A stretch of 64,000 nucleotides of DNA from Vulcanisaeta moutnovskia 768-28 (GCF_000190315.1 NC_015151.1:2210509-2274508), one strand, 5' to 3'. Shown: positions 1-9,413, numbered from the stretch's first letter. Translations and numbers: made by a program. The notes: generated by a model not told the origin, from the letters alone.

Positions 1-189
1 TGGTAATATTAATACCCAACCAATTCCTGGTTCATAATTAATAACGACACCCTTAGCCTCATAATACTCCTTAGGGCCAGCCTTGATTATGACTGTCGAG
101 AGCTTTAACGGATTATTGGGCTTTTTCGGGAGTAGGTAGTATCCGTGCACTCTGTTTGCACGTACTAATTTAAGTCTCATTGGGACCAT
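1..189 (-). CDS. Hypothetical protein, N-terminal part only (runs off left edge)
   Basis: An open frame of 63 codons starts at ATG 189..187, with a second in-frame ATG at 180, and leaves the window at base 1. The visible part is basic (RLKLVRANR near the start) and then alternates hydrophobic and polar residues, as in a small beta-rich domain. No family is recognised. It diverges from nurA across about 90 bp that could hold both promoters. The function is unknown. Confidence 0.5.
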   Translation of the reverse strand, partial: MVPMRLKLVRANRVHGYYLLPKKPNNPLKLSTVIIKAGPKEYYEAKGVVINYEPGIGWVLILP

Positions 190-279
190 GGGATTAAAAC
201 AATTGATAAGTGCTTTTCCTTTGTAATACACAGAAATTACTCAATATTTGTTAAGAAGTTGCATGAAATACCTAATTAA

Positions 280-1152
280 ATGATCAATATTAATAATGTA
301 ATTACTAAATTCCTGGACATTGCTGCAAATTCTAGAGGTGCATTACCTCCGTATAAGTATGGTACTACCTCAGAACCCGATAATGAACTCATAGTAACAT
401 CATTGAGAAATACACAGATCAATCGATCAAGAATAAGTAAGTTAAATGTAAGTATTAATCATGATTTCTTGGTTATTGATGGATCAAGCAGAAGCTTTAG
501 TACGCACAATTTTAAGCTCTTTATAACCGGTGTTGCGGCATACGGTGCTGGGAACCCAATAATTACGTATCCGGAGACCACGTTTGGTAAACCAATCAAT
601 GTTGACTGGGGATTTGCAGGATTAAAAGCACCACCGGATGTCTTAAAGGCTATTGAGGAAAACAATGCGATCAGTGGTTATATTAGGACTAGAAGCCTTG
701 AGGGTGATTACTTCATTGAGTATGATGACGGCGTTGTAGTTGATGAGGTCAGAATGGGTCTTGAGACAAGATTCATAGATTCCTTAATGAATAGTAAGCT
801 CCTTAATAATAACCTCCTCGTTATTGATGGACCCATATACCTGGCAATGAAAGAGAGGAGGAGATTGGCTGACATGAGGATCAACGTGATGAATAGGCTT
901 AGTAATTCCGGGATCCCAACTGTTGGTGTTGTTAAGAGAGTCGAAGGTTCTGGGAAGCTGTGTAGAAATTCCGTGCTCAATGCCGTAGAAAACAACGTCA
1001 AGGATTTTAATATTGACATTAATAATTGTAATGATGCTGCATTCATGTATCGACCGGGCCAGACCCTAGGTATTGGTGTTGGTGAAGCCTTGGTTTTAGG
1101 ACCATTGAAGATAGGTTCGGTGAAGCAGAGAGAGAGCATAATTAGGGGTTAA
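280..1152 (+). CDS. nurA: NurA-domain 5'-3' nuclease
   Basis: This 290-residue protein has the NurA layout: a first acidic motif VIDGSSR (D67), a central LETRFIDSL segment, VIDGPIYLAM (D183) with the DGP signature, and VGVVKR near residue 217. In archaea NurA forms a Mn2+-dependent nuclease that works with the HerA translocase to resect DNA ends during double-strand-break repair. HerA is not visible here. The C-terminus is short for the family and ends soon after a GEALVLGPLKI strand. A small basic frame begins 2 bp downstream and could be co-translated. The assignment rests on motif order and spacing, not on a search. Confidence 0.75.
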   Translation: MININNVITKFLDIAANSRGALPPYKYGTTSEPDNELIVTSLRNTQINRSRISKLNVSINHDFLVIDGSSRSFSTHNFKLFITGVAAYGAGNPIITYPETTFGKPINVDWGFAGLKAPPDVLKAIEENNAISGYIRTRSLEGDYFIEYDDGVVVDEVRMGLETRFIDSLMNSKLLNNNLLVIDGPIYLAMKERRRLADMRINVMNRLSNSGIPTVGVVKRVEGSGKLCRNSVLNAVENNVKDFNIDINNCNDAAFMYRPGQTLGIGVGEALVLGPLKIGSVKQRESIIRG

Positions 1153-1154
1153 AC

Positions 1155-1355
1155 ATGATAGGTGGAGTAGGTATAATGGATGTTAAGTGGAGAAGTGAAG
1201 AACAAATACTAGAGAAGGTAGGATTAAAGAAGCATGCCGGTGAAATAACCTATGCACAGGATGGGGTTGCCGTAATAAAGAGCTATGCATTAAGAACCCA
1301 TACAATCACAATAAAGGCACTACCACCACAAGTAAAACGTAGAAGCCATAAATAA
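1155..1355 (+). CDS. Small basic hypothetical protein downstream of nurA
   Basis: A frame of 66 residues starts 2 bp after the nurA stop; an alternative ATG at 1188 follows a GGTGG-like stretch. The C-terminal half is basic and beta-like (THTITIKALPPQVKRR). I do not recognise it. Position alone suggests co-expression with nurA. It could be a small nucleic-acid-binding partner, or the displaced tail of a longer NurA. Confidence 0.45.
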   Translation: MIGGVGIMDVKWRSEEQILEKVGLKKHAGEITYAQDGVAVIKSYALRTHTITIKALPPQVKRRSHK

Positions 1356-1462
1356 AATGTAGAATTAAGTATGATAAAACGCATCACAAAACATTAATTA
1401 TCATAATCCCACCTAAAATCCACGGGCAAAAACTTAAAAACCATGAACAAAAACACTCCAAT

Positions 1463-1540
1463 GGCCCCGTAGCTCAGCCAGGATAGAGCGGCGGCCTCCT
1501 AAGCCGTAGGTCGTGGGTTCGAATCCCACCGGGGCCGCCA
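1463..1540 (+). tRNA. tRNA-Arg (anticodon CCT)
   Basis: The acceptor stem GGCCCCG pairs with CGGGGCC, the T arm reads GTGGG-TTCGAAT-CCCAC, and the anticodon loop CTCCTAA gives anticodon CCT (arginine, AGG codons). CCA is encoded (1538-1540). There is no intron. A TATA-like CTTAAAAACC lies about 25 bp upstream (near 1431-1440), as expected for an archaeal tRNA promoter. Confidence 0.96.
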
Positions 1541-1623
1541 GTTGATTTATTATATTAATAGGTTATTGTTAATATTGATGTAATAATATACTTTATTTAA
1601 TGAGAATATAATTAAGCTAAAGT

Positions 1624-2414
1624 ATGCATGCTTTTAATGGTATGGGTAAGTTGGATGGTAGAGTGTCGATGGTAACGGGGGCAGGGAGTGGTATTGGTAG
1701 GGCTATTGCGTTATTATTTGCTAGTGAAGGTTCTAAAGTAGTTGTTACTGATGTTAATGATAAGGGCGGTGAGGAGACTGCAAATATGATTAGGGGTAAT
1801 GGTGGCGATGCCTTATTCGTACATGCTGATGTTTCTAGGGCATCTGATTGCGAGAATGCCATTAGGGAAGCCGTAAAGCGTTATGGTCAGTTGGATATTC
1901 TCGTTAATAATGCAGGTATTGACTTACCGAGGGCAAGCCTTCGGCTGATTTTTCTGAGGATGAGTTCGATAAGGTCATTAGCGTAAATTTAAAGGGCGCT
2001 TGGTTAATGAGTAAGTACGCAATACCCGAAATGTTAAGGCGTAGTAAGGGCATTATCGTAAATATTGCCTCAGTGGCTGGTATAAGGCCATTACCACTAG
2101 CAATGCCCTACTCAGTATCTAAGGCGGGATTAATAATGCTTACAAAGAGTATGGCCGTGGAGTATGGTAATCGTGGAATTAGAGTTAATGCGATAGCGCC
2201 AGGGTGGGTCAGTACACCAATGGCTGTTAGGGCAGCATCTGCTTATGGAACAACCTATGAAGAGTTCACAAAACAATTCCTTCAAAGGATACCACTAGGT
2301 AGATTTGCCGATCCAACTGAAATAGCTAAGGTCGTGCTTTTTCTGGCATCCGATGACTCATCATACATGAATGGAGCTGTGGTTGTGGTTGATGGCGCAA
2401 TATCTATAGCTTGA
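1624..2414 (+). pseudogene. SDR-family oxidoreductase (FabG-like), frameshifted
   Basis: The N-terminal frame (1624 onward; ATG 1642 also possible) has the Rossmann motif TGAGSGIG and the NNAG strand motif. The C-terminal frame has NIASVAG, the catalytic YSVSKAG (Tyr-x3-Lys) and the usual IRVNAIAPGWVSTPM tail. The two halves are in different frames: near 1930-1932 one base is missing, so the first frame runs out into LRLIFLRM and stops. Restoring one base joins them into a normal SDR of about 260 residues (NAD(P)-dependent alcohol or ketoacyl reductase). A TATA-like CTTTATTTAAT precedes 1624 by about 26 bp. This is either a recent mutation or a sequencing error. Confidence 0.85.
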
Positions 2415-2594
2415 TAAAGCTAACATAATATTGAATTTAAAATTAAAAATAAATATTTTTACATTTACAAATCGAAATAGTAGATTTATATTTTGGGATA
2501 GAAAGTAAGATAATAGTGGAACCAAGTCCTGATGGAGCACCGATCTTATTATTATAGTTAAGTTGATTAGTACTTATTTGTTGAGTTTTAGTGA

Positions 2595-3761
2595 ATGGTT
2601 AGGAGCGTTTATTTGATTTTGTTTGTTAAGGGGCTGCGGACCTTTGTTTTTGGTATTGTTAGTGTTTTGACGCCTATTTACCTTGCCATGCTGGGTTTTT
2701 CACCTATTTATGTCGGTGTTTCCCTGTTCTTTGTGGTTCTTGGTAATGTATTTTCTAACATATTGTTGACTTGGTTTGGTGATGTTATTGGTAGGGGGAG
2801 GTTGTTGATTATTTTCAGTTTTCTTATGTTTATGTCCGGAGTATTGTTGTTTTCATTCTCGTTATATCTGGTGATTGCATTGGCGCTATTTATTGGCAAT
2901 GTAAGTACTACGGGGACCGAGACAGGTCCTTTTCAGTCTGTTGAGGTTGGTGTCTTGCCGAGATTTACAGGTAATAGGTTGGGTAGAGTTTTGGGTGTGT
3001 ATAATTTAATTGGTTATTCTGCCTCGTCAATCGGTGCTCTCGCTTCCTCGTTACCGGCATATTTAGGTAATAGTCTGTATGTCATCAGGTCTATGTACCT
3101 GGTTTATGCCATCGCTGGTTTAGTTATGATTATCGTTTACAGCGCATTAGGTGGCATTGAGTCGTCAAGAAAGGGTATTGGCTTAAGGAGGTTAAATAGG
3201 TCTGCCGTTATTGATATTAGGAATTTATCAGTATTGTACTCGATGGATGCCTTTGGCGGTGGGTTAATAACGCAGTCCTTATTATCGTATTGGTTTTATG
3301 TTCGTTACAACGTGTCTTTAAGGGAATTGGGTGTTGTGTTCATGGTCGTTAATATAATTACTGCATTGTCATTAGTGATTGCTCCGCTCATAGCTGAGAG
3401 GATTGGTAATTTAAGGACTATGGTATATACGCACATTTTATCAAATGTATTTCTGATCCTAATACCATTCGCCGGAACATTTCCTGGAAGCCTCGCATTT
3501 CTTCTGTTAAGGCAGAGTGTTTCTCAGATGGATGTGCCAACTAGGCAGGCGTTTATGGCACAGATATTCAGTGATGAGGAAAGGGTTGCCGCTAACGCAA
3601 TAACGAATACGGCAAGGAGCATTAGTTCCCTGCCTGGATCACCGATAGTTGGTGATTTAATATCACTAGGACTTTATTCCTTACCTTTCGTGATTAGTGG
3701 ATCAGTAAAGATTATTTACGACCTAACAATATACTTTATGTATAGAGGAAGGGCTAAGTAG
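2595..3761 (+). CDS. MFS transporter
   Basis: A 388-residue protein with about 11-12 hydrophobic segments. The loop between helices 2 and 3 carries GDVIGRGRLL, a variant of MFS motif A (GxxxDRxGRR). This is an integral membrane permease of the major facilitator superfamily; the substrate cannot be read from the sequence. The second half keeps a conserved-looking RQSVSQMDVPTRQAF loop. It stands alone between two gene-free gaps and ends with a normal TAG. Confidence 0.85.
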   Translation: MVRSVYLILFVKGLRTFVFGIVSVLTPIYLAMLGFSPIYVGVSLFFVVLGNVFSNILLTWFGDVIGRGRLLIIFSFLMFMSGVLLFSFSLYLVIALALFIGNVSTTGTETGPFQSVEVGVLPRFTGNRLGRVLGVYNLIGYSASSIGALASSLPAYLGNSLYVIRSMYLVYAIAGLVMIIVYSALGGIESSRKGIGLRRLNRSAVIDIRNLSVLYSMDAFGGGLITQSLLSYWFYVRYNVSLRELGVVFMVVNIITALSLVIAPLIAERIGNLRTMVYTHILSNVFLILIPFAGTFPGSLAFLLLRQSVSQMDVPTRQAFMAQIFSDEERVAANAITNTARSISSLPGSPIVGDLISLGLYSLPFVISGSVKIIYDLTIYFMYRGRAK

Positions 3762-3903
3762 TGTCATGAACTTTTGCTCATACCTTCTAGGTGAAGTATG
3801 TGATGAACTTACGATAATTACTTGTCAAACAGATGAAATTGTGCATATTTTTGGTAGATATTATCAGTAAGCTTTTTATATCTGAAATAGAAAGTAATTA
3901 GGA

Positions 3904-4386
3904 ATGTCAGTACCATTCCCAATGATGTCAGGATCCACCATAGTCCTTTATTACCCATTTAACGGCAATTCACCAAGAAGGAAGATACCCGAGGGCATTA
4001 GGATCCTTGAGAGGAAATACTATGATTTAGGCTCCCTTCTTTGGTTTATTGAGGCTTGGTATTGGGAACCGAGGGATGGCAACTTTTACTTTGAGAAGGG
4101 CTCGGATATGCATCCGAAGGTGCCAGCCGTGTACCTAGTTCTACCGCCACCAAGTGCTTCACCGCAGAAGGTGGCTACTGATGGTGGGTCAGGGAAAGTT
4201 GACGATACTAATAAGCATTTCATCTTCTTATCATTTATGCTTATGCCAGTGCTATACATAATTAATGCCATGATTTTGAACATAAGCGCTCGGGTAAGTA
4301 CGTACACATTAGATGTTATTCATGAAGCTTCCTCATTTGTCATTACCAGGAACGTTAACATTGACCTGGGGTTTGGCGAAACATAG
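3904..4386 (+). CDS. Hypothetical protein with one C-terminal hydrophobic segment
   Basis: A frame of 160 residues. The N-terminal two thirds are soluble and rich in Trp/Tyr (SLLWFIEAWYWEPRDGNFYF). A hydrophobic stretch FIFLSFMLMPVLYIINAMI follows near residues 110-128. A strong TATA box (CTTTTTATATCTG, about 3870-3881) lies 26 bp before the ATG, which suggests a leaderless mRNA. No family is recognised. Confidence 0.5.
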   Translation: MSVPFPMMSGSTIVLYYPFNGNSPRRKIPEGIRILERKYYDLGSLLWFIEAWYWEPRDGNFYFEKGSDMHPKVPAVYLVLPPPSASPQKVATDGGSGKVDDTNKHFIFLSFMLMPVLYIINAMILNISARVSTYTLDVIHEASSFVITRNVNIDLGFGET

Positions 4387-4534
4387 CTTTAGTAGTACGT
4401 AGCTTAGGGATGGAGGATTGAGCTGAGGATACTTGTTGTACTCAGTGGTCGGTTTTCACATCACCTCGTCAGTCCTGGAAGGATTCAGCACACTAAGGTA
4501 ATTTAATAACAGTACTTAAGGAATTTTTGGCCCA

Positions 4535-4584
4535 ATGATGATTAGTGACGCACTTGAGCTAATGACGAGCGAGGGCGTGACTGA
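4535..4584 (+). ncRNA. C/D box sRNA (2'-O-methylation guide)
   Basis: The spacing is that of a canonical archaeal C/D sRNA: C box ATGATGA (4535-4541), 12-nt guide TTAGTGACGCAC, D' box TTGA (4554-4557), 4-nt spacer, C' box ATGACGA (4562-4568), 12-nt guide GCGAGGGCGTGA, D box CTGA (4581-4584). Such RNAs bind L7Ae, Nop5 and fibrillarin and direct methylation of the base paired to the fifth nucleotide before D or D'. It ends exactly where the convergent Nudix gene's stop codon begins. The target was not identified. D' and C' each differ by one base from consensus. Confidence 0.75.
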
Positions 4585-5070
4585 CTATTTGCTAGGGATT
4601 ACCTCATAAACCTCAGACTTAATGAGTCTCCACCTATCGAACTCGAACCTACCATACACCCTTTTATCACTAAGTACCTTAGGCAGCCACATAATGTCAT
4701 CCTCCCACATATTATTGTAAGGGATCTCATCAATACCAAACCATATAGGCTCAGCCTCACTAGACTCCCTGGGCGTTCCATCGAAGTCCCTGGCCAGGAA
4801 TACGTGTACGAAGTGCACAGACTCAACCCTATCATCCTCGTAATTCCAAAACTCGAGAAGCCCCATCCACTCTAGATTCCTTGGCGTGATGCCAACCTCC
4901 TCCCTACATTCCCTAATCGCGGCTGAAACCACGTTCTCACCATCCTCAACCTTACCCCCAATCCCATTATAATAACCAGCGCCGAGTCCACGCTTCTTCC
5001 TTATCAATAGGACCTTGCCCTCCTTAACCACGTAAACCAGGGTCTCTATGAATATCATTCCATAATTCAT
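4585..5070 (-). CDS. Nudix hydrolase, MTH1/MutT-like
   Basis: A 161-residue protein with a complete Nudix box around residues 37-59: GGKVEDGE ... REC REEVGI, matching GX5EX7REUXEEXGU. The preceding YYNGIGGK resembles MTH1-type enzymes that hydrolyse oxidised purine nucleoside triphosphates such as 8-oxo-dGTP. It is a soluble pyrophosphatase needing Mg2+. The likely role is nucleotide-pool cleaning, but other NDP-X substrates are possible. It stops with TAG directly against the C/D sRNA on the other strand. Confidence 0.85.
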   Translation of the reverse strand: MNYGMIFIETLVYVVKEGKVLLIRKKRGLGAGYYNGIGGKVEDGENVVSAAIRECREEVGITPRNLEWMGLLEFWNYEDDRVESVHFVHVFLARDFDGTPRESSEAEPIWFGIDEIPYNNMWEDDIMWLPKVLSDKRVYGRFEFDRWRLIKSEVYEVIPSK

Positions 5071-5124
5071 GAAGCATCTAAGGAATTAAGAATTACCTTG
5101 AGGCAATTCGACACATTTCATTTA

Positions 5125-6363
5125 TTATCTTTTGGCAATACTTTCTATTTCCTCAAGATCCTTCCTGGCAGTCTCTATTCCGGTCAGCAATGCAGTTGCG
5201 GCCATTAGTAGTACGAAGGCCCCAATCCAACCCAGGTACTGTATTATTGAACCGGTGTAGAGGAAGATTGGTGTTAATGCCCCAAACACGAAATTCGCAA
5301 TCCTATTTAGGGAGAAGGCAATCCCGTCAGCGAAGGACTTAACTTCCACTGGGAAGACCTCGGTCTGAACCGTGTATGCACCACTAACTACTAGGAATGT
5401 TAGGAACATAGCTAAAGACAGCGAGTACTCAAGCTCTGGAGCCCTATATGTAGCTGCGACGTACCAAAATGCGAATCCTAAACCAACTAGAGAAGCCATT
5501 AGTAGGACCCTCCTACCAACCCTATCAAGCATTAGTGAACCAAGCATAGCGCCCAACGTAGCGAAGACCCAAAGAACCAGTACCGTATTTAGCATATTGC
5601 CATAGCCGCCGCCCCTGAGCGCCACAAGCATTGGCGTGAATATCGTGAATATCGACGTCGTACCTGCACCAACCCAGGCAGCTGAGGAGTAAATGAGCAT
5701 CTTCCAGTAATCACCCCACACCTTCTTGAATGATATTCTTCTACGCCCTGGGGCACCCCTGAGTAACCACCTTGATGACTCCGGCAACCTGCTCCTGAGT
5801 AGTATTACTATGGCTGCGGGCACGGCACCAGCACCTAGGATAATCCTCCATAAGATGCTTGGGGATAAACCCATGGTGAAGAATACATGGGCCAATAGGG
5901 CGCTGATTAGGCCGCCGAGTGGCATCATTATTAATGAAACACCAAGTAGGAGACCCCTCCTCGGCGTTGGTGACTCTTCAGAGAGCAAGGCTGGTCCAGA
6001 CACTATGTCGGCACCAATACCGAAACCAACCAGGAACCTAAGTACCAGTAGTTGCTCGGGAGATGTTACGAATGCCGAGAGGAGGGAGCTAATTAGGAAG
6101 AAGGCTATGTCGCTCAATAGCGCTACCCTCCTACCCCTAAGGTCGCTGAATACACCGAAGACCAGGGCACCAAATACACCACCTATGTAAGTGGTTGTGC
6201 CGAGCAATCCCTGCATCTCTGGAGTCAAATGCATGAAGTGAATCAAGAAAGGTAGAACAACACTGATGTTGAGTAGGTCATAACCATCGAGGAAAGTACC
6301 CAAGCCAATGAGCACCGATAACAAGACATGGCTACCCCTATATCCAGTGCTTAACCCCATCAA
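5125..6363 (-). CDS. MFS transporter, sugar/organic-acid porter type
   Basis: A 412-residue, 12-helix protein. It has the N-terminal FLDGYDLLNIS helix typical of sugar and aromatic-acid:H+ symporters, motif A GVFSDLRGRRVALL near residue 74, and a second copy MLDRVGRRVLL in the C-terminal half. PESSRWLL after helix 6 and FPVEVKSFADGIAFSLNR late in the protein are also features of the sugar-porter/AAHS branches. The substrate is probably a sugar or carboxylate. The gene is flanked by unrelated genes on the same strand, so context does not narrow the substrate. Confidence 0.85.
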   Translation of the reverse strand: MMGLSTGYRGSHVLLSVLIGLGTFLDGYDLLNISVVLPFLIHFMHLTPEMQGLLGTTTYIGGVFGALVFGVFSDLRGRRVALLSDIAFFLISSLLSAFVTSPEQLLVLRFLVGFGIGADIVSGPALLSEESPTPRRGLLLGVSLIMMPLGGLISALLAHVFFTMGLSPSILWRIILGAGAVPAAIVILLRSRLPESSRWLLRGAPGRRRISFKKVWGDYWKMLIYSSAAWVGAGTTSIFTIFTPMLVALRGGGYGNMLNTVLVLWVFATLGAMLGSLMLDRVGRRVLLMASLVGLGFAFWYVAATYRAPELEYSLSLAMFLTFLVVSGAYTVQTEVFPVEVKSFADGIAFSLNRIANFVFGALTPIFLYTGSIIQYLGWIGAFVLLMAATALLTGIETARKDLEEIESIAKR

Positions 6364-6407
6364 TCAGCCACACTGTGATACGCCTAGTAAAAAATAACCC
6401 AGCACGA

Positions 6408-7460
6408 TTAGGTACTGACAATTCTAATGAGACCAGGCCCGCCCTCCTTACCACCAACCTCGAACTTAACGCCGAGTATTCTCTCAACAATGTATATGTT
6501 AGTTAAGGCATGAAGAGTTATCTTAGAGACGCCGACGACACTGTTGCCGACCAGGGACATGTACGGTATCACCATATCACCCATGTACTCATCAAGCGCC
6601 ATACCACTCCTTAAATTCTCGAGCAGCCCCTTGGCAGCCTCCTCACCAACCACCTCCGCCGGCTTACCCCTCTCACCAAGCGCATCCGCACCCTTAATCA
6701 AGCCCTTATTCGACATAGCCCAGAGAACAATACCGCTGCCAGGGCCTAAGTGCGGGTCCCTGCCTTGTTCGTAGGTCTCCACGTCAATGTCAATTGGGAC
6801 CTTAATCCCAGCCTTAACCAGGTACTCCCTGACCGAGCTAGCCTGCCTATGAGCCACGTGGGCCGGCAACCTAACCGCGTGTGAAATGCCCCTGATCTCC
6901 TTCAGCTCCCCAAACTCAACAACCTCAACAGGCCTTAGCTTACTCGGCTCTACCGTAAGCACAACCTCACCACCACCTCTCGGGTAATGGCCTCGCCTGA
7001 CCAACCTCACCTCAGCCTTAACGCCGAATAAGCCGAGCATTGGAAGCATGACGAACCTCACGTAGTCGATTGGTGGTGACCAGGGCACGTCAGTGCCGCC
7101 GGTTATCGTAACCATACTCCTACATGGGGCGAACACGAGTATTGGTAATATTGTCTGAATTACTAGTGTAACCGCGCCTGCGGTGCCAATGTCGAACCTA
7201 AACTCGCCGCAGCCAATTTTCCCCGGCTTAAACACGAGCTCCGTGGAGCCCTTTACGGCGCCCGTGACCTGTGCATTGGATATCCTGGCGGCAGCGATAA
7301 CGCCGGTCAGGTGCTGCTGTTGAAGCCCCGGATTACTCCTCTTGGCCCTAATGTTGTATATCCTAACTGGCTTACCCGTGATTGCCGACAGCGCCAGTGC
7401 TGTCCTAAGTATCTGCCCACCACCCTCAAGCACTGAACCGTCAATCTCCACAAGACTCAT
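6408..7460 (-). CDS. rtcA: RNA 3'-terminal phosphate cyclase
   Basis: RtcA converts RNA 3'-phosphate to 2',3'-cyclic phosphate through a covalent AMP-histidine intermediate. The start [17 protein letters not shown] and the segment GLQQQHLTG are hallmark motifs. [11 protein letters not shown] lies mid-protein, and [11 protein letters not shown] near the end carries the nucleophilic histidine. I take the ATG at 7460 (MSLVEIDGS), which gives the usual family length of about 350; an ATG 18 bp upstream adds only MLVVCV. It follows a helical hypothetical gene on the same strand by about 23 bp, probably as an operon. Confidence 0.95.
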   Translation of the reverse strand: MSLVEIDGSVLEGGGQILRTALALSAITGKPVRIYNIRAKRSNPGLQQQHLTGVIAAARISNAQVTGAVKGSTELVFKPGKIGCGEFRFDIGTAGAVTLVIQTILPILVFAPCRSMVTITGGTDVPWSPPIDYVRFVMLPMLGLFGVKAEVRLVRRGHYPRGGGEVVLTVEPSKLRPVEVVEFGELKEIRGISHAVRLPAHVAHRQASSVREYLVKAGIKVPIDIDVETYEQGRDPHLGPGSGIVLWAMSNKGLIKGADALGERGKPAEVVGEEAAKGLLENLRSGMALDEYMGDMVIPYMSLVGNSVVGVSKITLHALTNIYIVERILGVKFEVGGKEGGPGLIRIVST

Positions 7461-7483
7461 CACGCAAACAACCAACAAGGACT

Positions 7484-8002
7484 TTAATACTTAACGCAAT
7501 CACCATTAAGTCTCCTAAGCGCATCAACAACATCAACACCAACCACCCTCGCATCAACATAATCAACGAAGACAGAGAAAACACAACAGAGGAGCCTAAT
7601 GACCGCCACAACACCGTCCTTACCCACGGCAGCCCTATCGCTAGACTCAGCCGCCTCCCTCGTAAGGTGAAGTACGTACTTATTAACATCCCTAATGATC
7701 CTCTGGACATCCTCATAACCAGGGCACTCCCTGACTCTACGCCTAAACTCCCTGGCACTCCCGCGTTTGAGGTATGGCAGGTAGTAAATTACGTCCTTAT
7801 ACCTCCTACCCCTAACAATCTTGAAGAACTGAATCAAACTACGGTAATGAGCGAGTACGGACTCAATAAGCGCCGCCTCGATAACATCCACGTACTCACT
7901 CAAATTACATGCAGCGCCCAGGTTCATCAATACCCTATACATGCTCAGTATCCTCTCGTACTCATGGATGACCTCCATCAAGTAGCTCCTAAGTGAGCTC
8001 AT
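7484..8002 (-). CDS. Hypothetical helical protein upstream of rtcA
   Basis: A 172-residue, mostly alpha-helical, charged protein with several Cys and no recognisable catalytic motif. A TATA-like TAATATAAC lies about 27 bp before the ATG at 8002, so it probably heads the transcript that continues into rtcA. The resemblance is to helical nucleotide- or RNA-binding proteins of unknown function. No family assignment is made. Confidence 0.6.
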   Translation of the reverse strand: MSSLRSYLMEVIHEYERILSMYRVLMNLGAACNLSEYVDVIEAALIESVLAHYRSLIQFFKIVRGRRYKDVIYYLPYLKRGSAREFRRRVRECPGYEDVQRIIRDVNKYVLHLTREAAESSDRAAVGKDGVVAVIRLLCCVFSVFVDYVDARVVGVDVVDALRRLNGDCVKY

Positions 8003-8080
8003 GTGATTAAGTACCTGGAACCAGTTATATTAATTTAATTCAAACCAAACATAGAAAAGCCTAATCGCAGTGGTGACTTG

Positions 8081-8524
8081 ATGGTCAACGAGGGCGAGGA
8101 GGCTCCCGACTTCGAATTACAAAGCCACGATGGGGAGGTAATAAGGCTATCGAATTACAGGGGCAGGTGGGTAGTGCTCTACTTCTTCCCAAAGGCCTTC
8201 ACCAGCGGCTGTACGAGGGAGACCCAGGAATTCGCCAGGCTCTGGGATGAGCTCGAGAAGCTGGGCGTCGTGGTGTTTGGCATAAGCACGGACTCGGTAA
8301 GCACCCAGAGGAAGTTTGCGGAGAAGTACGGCGTGAAATTCAAACTACTGAGCGACAGCGAGAAACGCGTATCACAGGCGTACGGAGTGCTAAGGCCTAC
8401 GGGGACTGCGGAGAGGGTCACATTCATAATAAACCCGGAGGGCAAGGTGGCTAAGGTAATTAGGAGAGTTAAGCCGGAGGAACACCCTGCCAAGGCCTTG
8501 GATTTCCTGAGACAAAGTATGTAA
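8081..8524 (+). CDS. bcp: Peroxiredoxin, Bcp/PrxQ type with a single cysteine
   Basis: The protein reduces H2O2 and organic peroxides with thiol reductants. It has the AhpC/TSA fold: APDFELQSHDG start, FPKAFTSGCTRE with peroxidatic Cys44, and the late GTAERVTFIINPEG strand containing the conserved Arg. No second cysteine exists, so it must act as a 1-Cys enzyme or use a partner for resolution. ATG 8081 is chosen because GGTGA ends 4 nt before it; an in-frame TTG at 8078 is too close to that site. It diverges from the hypothetical gene at 8002. Confidence 0.93.
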   Translation: MVNEGEEAPDFELQSHDGEVIRLSNYRGRWVVLYFFPKAFTSGCTRETQEFARLWDELEKLGVVVFGISTDSVSTQRKFAEKYGVKFKLLSDSEKRVSQAYGVLRPTGTAERVTFIINPEGKVAKVIRRVKPEEHPAKALDFLRQSM

Positions 8525-8612
8525 AATGATGCGAAAATCAATAATATCTATTCAATATAATTAAAATGAGAATAGGTAATGTTTTAAAGGGGGATTAACC
8601 ATCCCATAATTA

Positions 8613-9413
8613 ATGAATGGGAATAAACTAATACCCATACTTACAGCACTCACGTTAATAGCTGTCGCATCAATAATCACAGCCCACGTACTTGCGGCAA
8701 CACCCACGATGCGCCCAATGATTAAGCACGGCGTTGGCTACGCATCAACAGTCTACAGCCTAAACTGGGCTGGCTACGCAGTGCCCGCACAGGAGGGCAC
8801 TGTGACTAGTGTCGCGGGCTCATTCATCGTACCATCCGTGACCTGCACCAAACAAACAACCTACGTAGCGCTCTGGGCAGGACTAGACGGATACAACGAC
8901 AGCACAGTGGAGCAGGCCGGAATAGCTGTAGAATGCAGCGGTGGTAAGCCCATGTATTGGGCTTGGTACGAATTTTACCCATCACCCTCCGTTGAGATAA
9001 GTGGATTCACAGTTAAGCCTGGCGACGCGATTTACGTAAACGTGACATACGTAGGGGGTAACTCATTCCAAATAACCATTAAGGACGTGACAAGGAACGA
9101 GGCGTACACGGTGACGGGCAGCGTAAGTGGAGCACTACTCTCATCGGCTGAGTGCATACTGGAGAGGCCGACTGTTAATGGGCAATTAACGGCGCTGGCA
9201 AACTTCGGAACTGCGTACTTCGGGCAGGACTACACGGATGTAATGGGCACGTGCTACGCAACCGTGGGCGGTAGCACCACTGCCTTCGGAAACTATCCAT
9301 CAACCGTAGAAATAGTGATGACTGCGTACAACGGGAAGATCCTGGCACAACCAAGCTCATTAACGCTTGACGGATCAAGCTTCACAGTAACGTACGTAAG
9401 CAGCGGGAAGTAA
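8613..9413 (+). CDS. Secreted glutamic peptidase, family G1 (eqolisin/peptidase A4)
   Basis: A 266-residue protein with an N-terminal signal or anchor helix (residues 5-29). The G1 core follows: NWAGYAV (51-57), VAGSFIVPSV, YVALWAGLDG then STVEQAGI with Gln101 at the catalytic glutamine position, YWAWYEFYP, and AECILERPTV (180-189), which supplies the catalytic glutamate. Family members are pepstatin-insensitive acid proteinases. Here it would act outside the cell in hot acid, degrading protein for food. Four cysteines could form disulfides. A TATA-like GTTTTAAAG lies about 28 bp upstream. The family is recognised from motif order, without a search. Confidence 0.8.
   Translation: MNGNKLIPILTALTLIAVASIITAHVLAATPTMRPMIKHGVGYASTVYSLNWAGYAVPAQEGTVTSVAGSFIVPSVTCTKQTTYVALWAGLDGYNDSTVEQAGIAVECSGGKPMYWAWYEFYPSPSVEISGFTVKPGDAIYVNVTYVGGNSFQITIKDVTRNEAYTVTGSVSGALLSSAECILERPTVNGQLTALANFGTAYFGQDYTDVMGTCYATVGGSTTAFGNYPSTVEIVMTAYNGKILAQPSSLTLDGSSFTVTYVSSGK

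Noticed and set aside
3799-3890. GTGATGA motif upstream of the gene at 3904, as a C/D sRNA
   Set aside because: No D' or D box lies at a plausible distance; the next CTGA is about 80 nt away within the promoter region.
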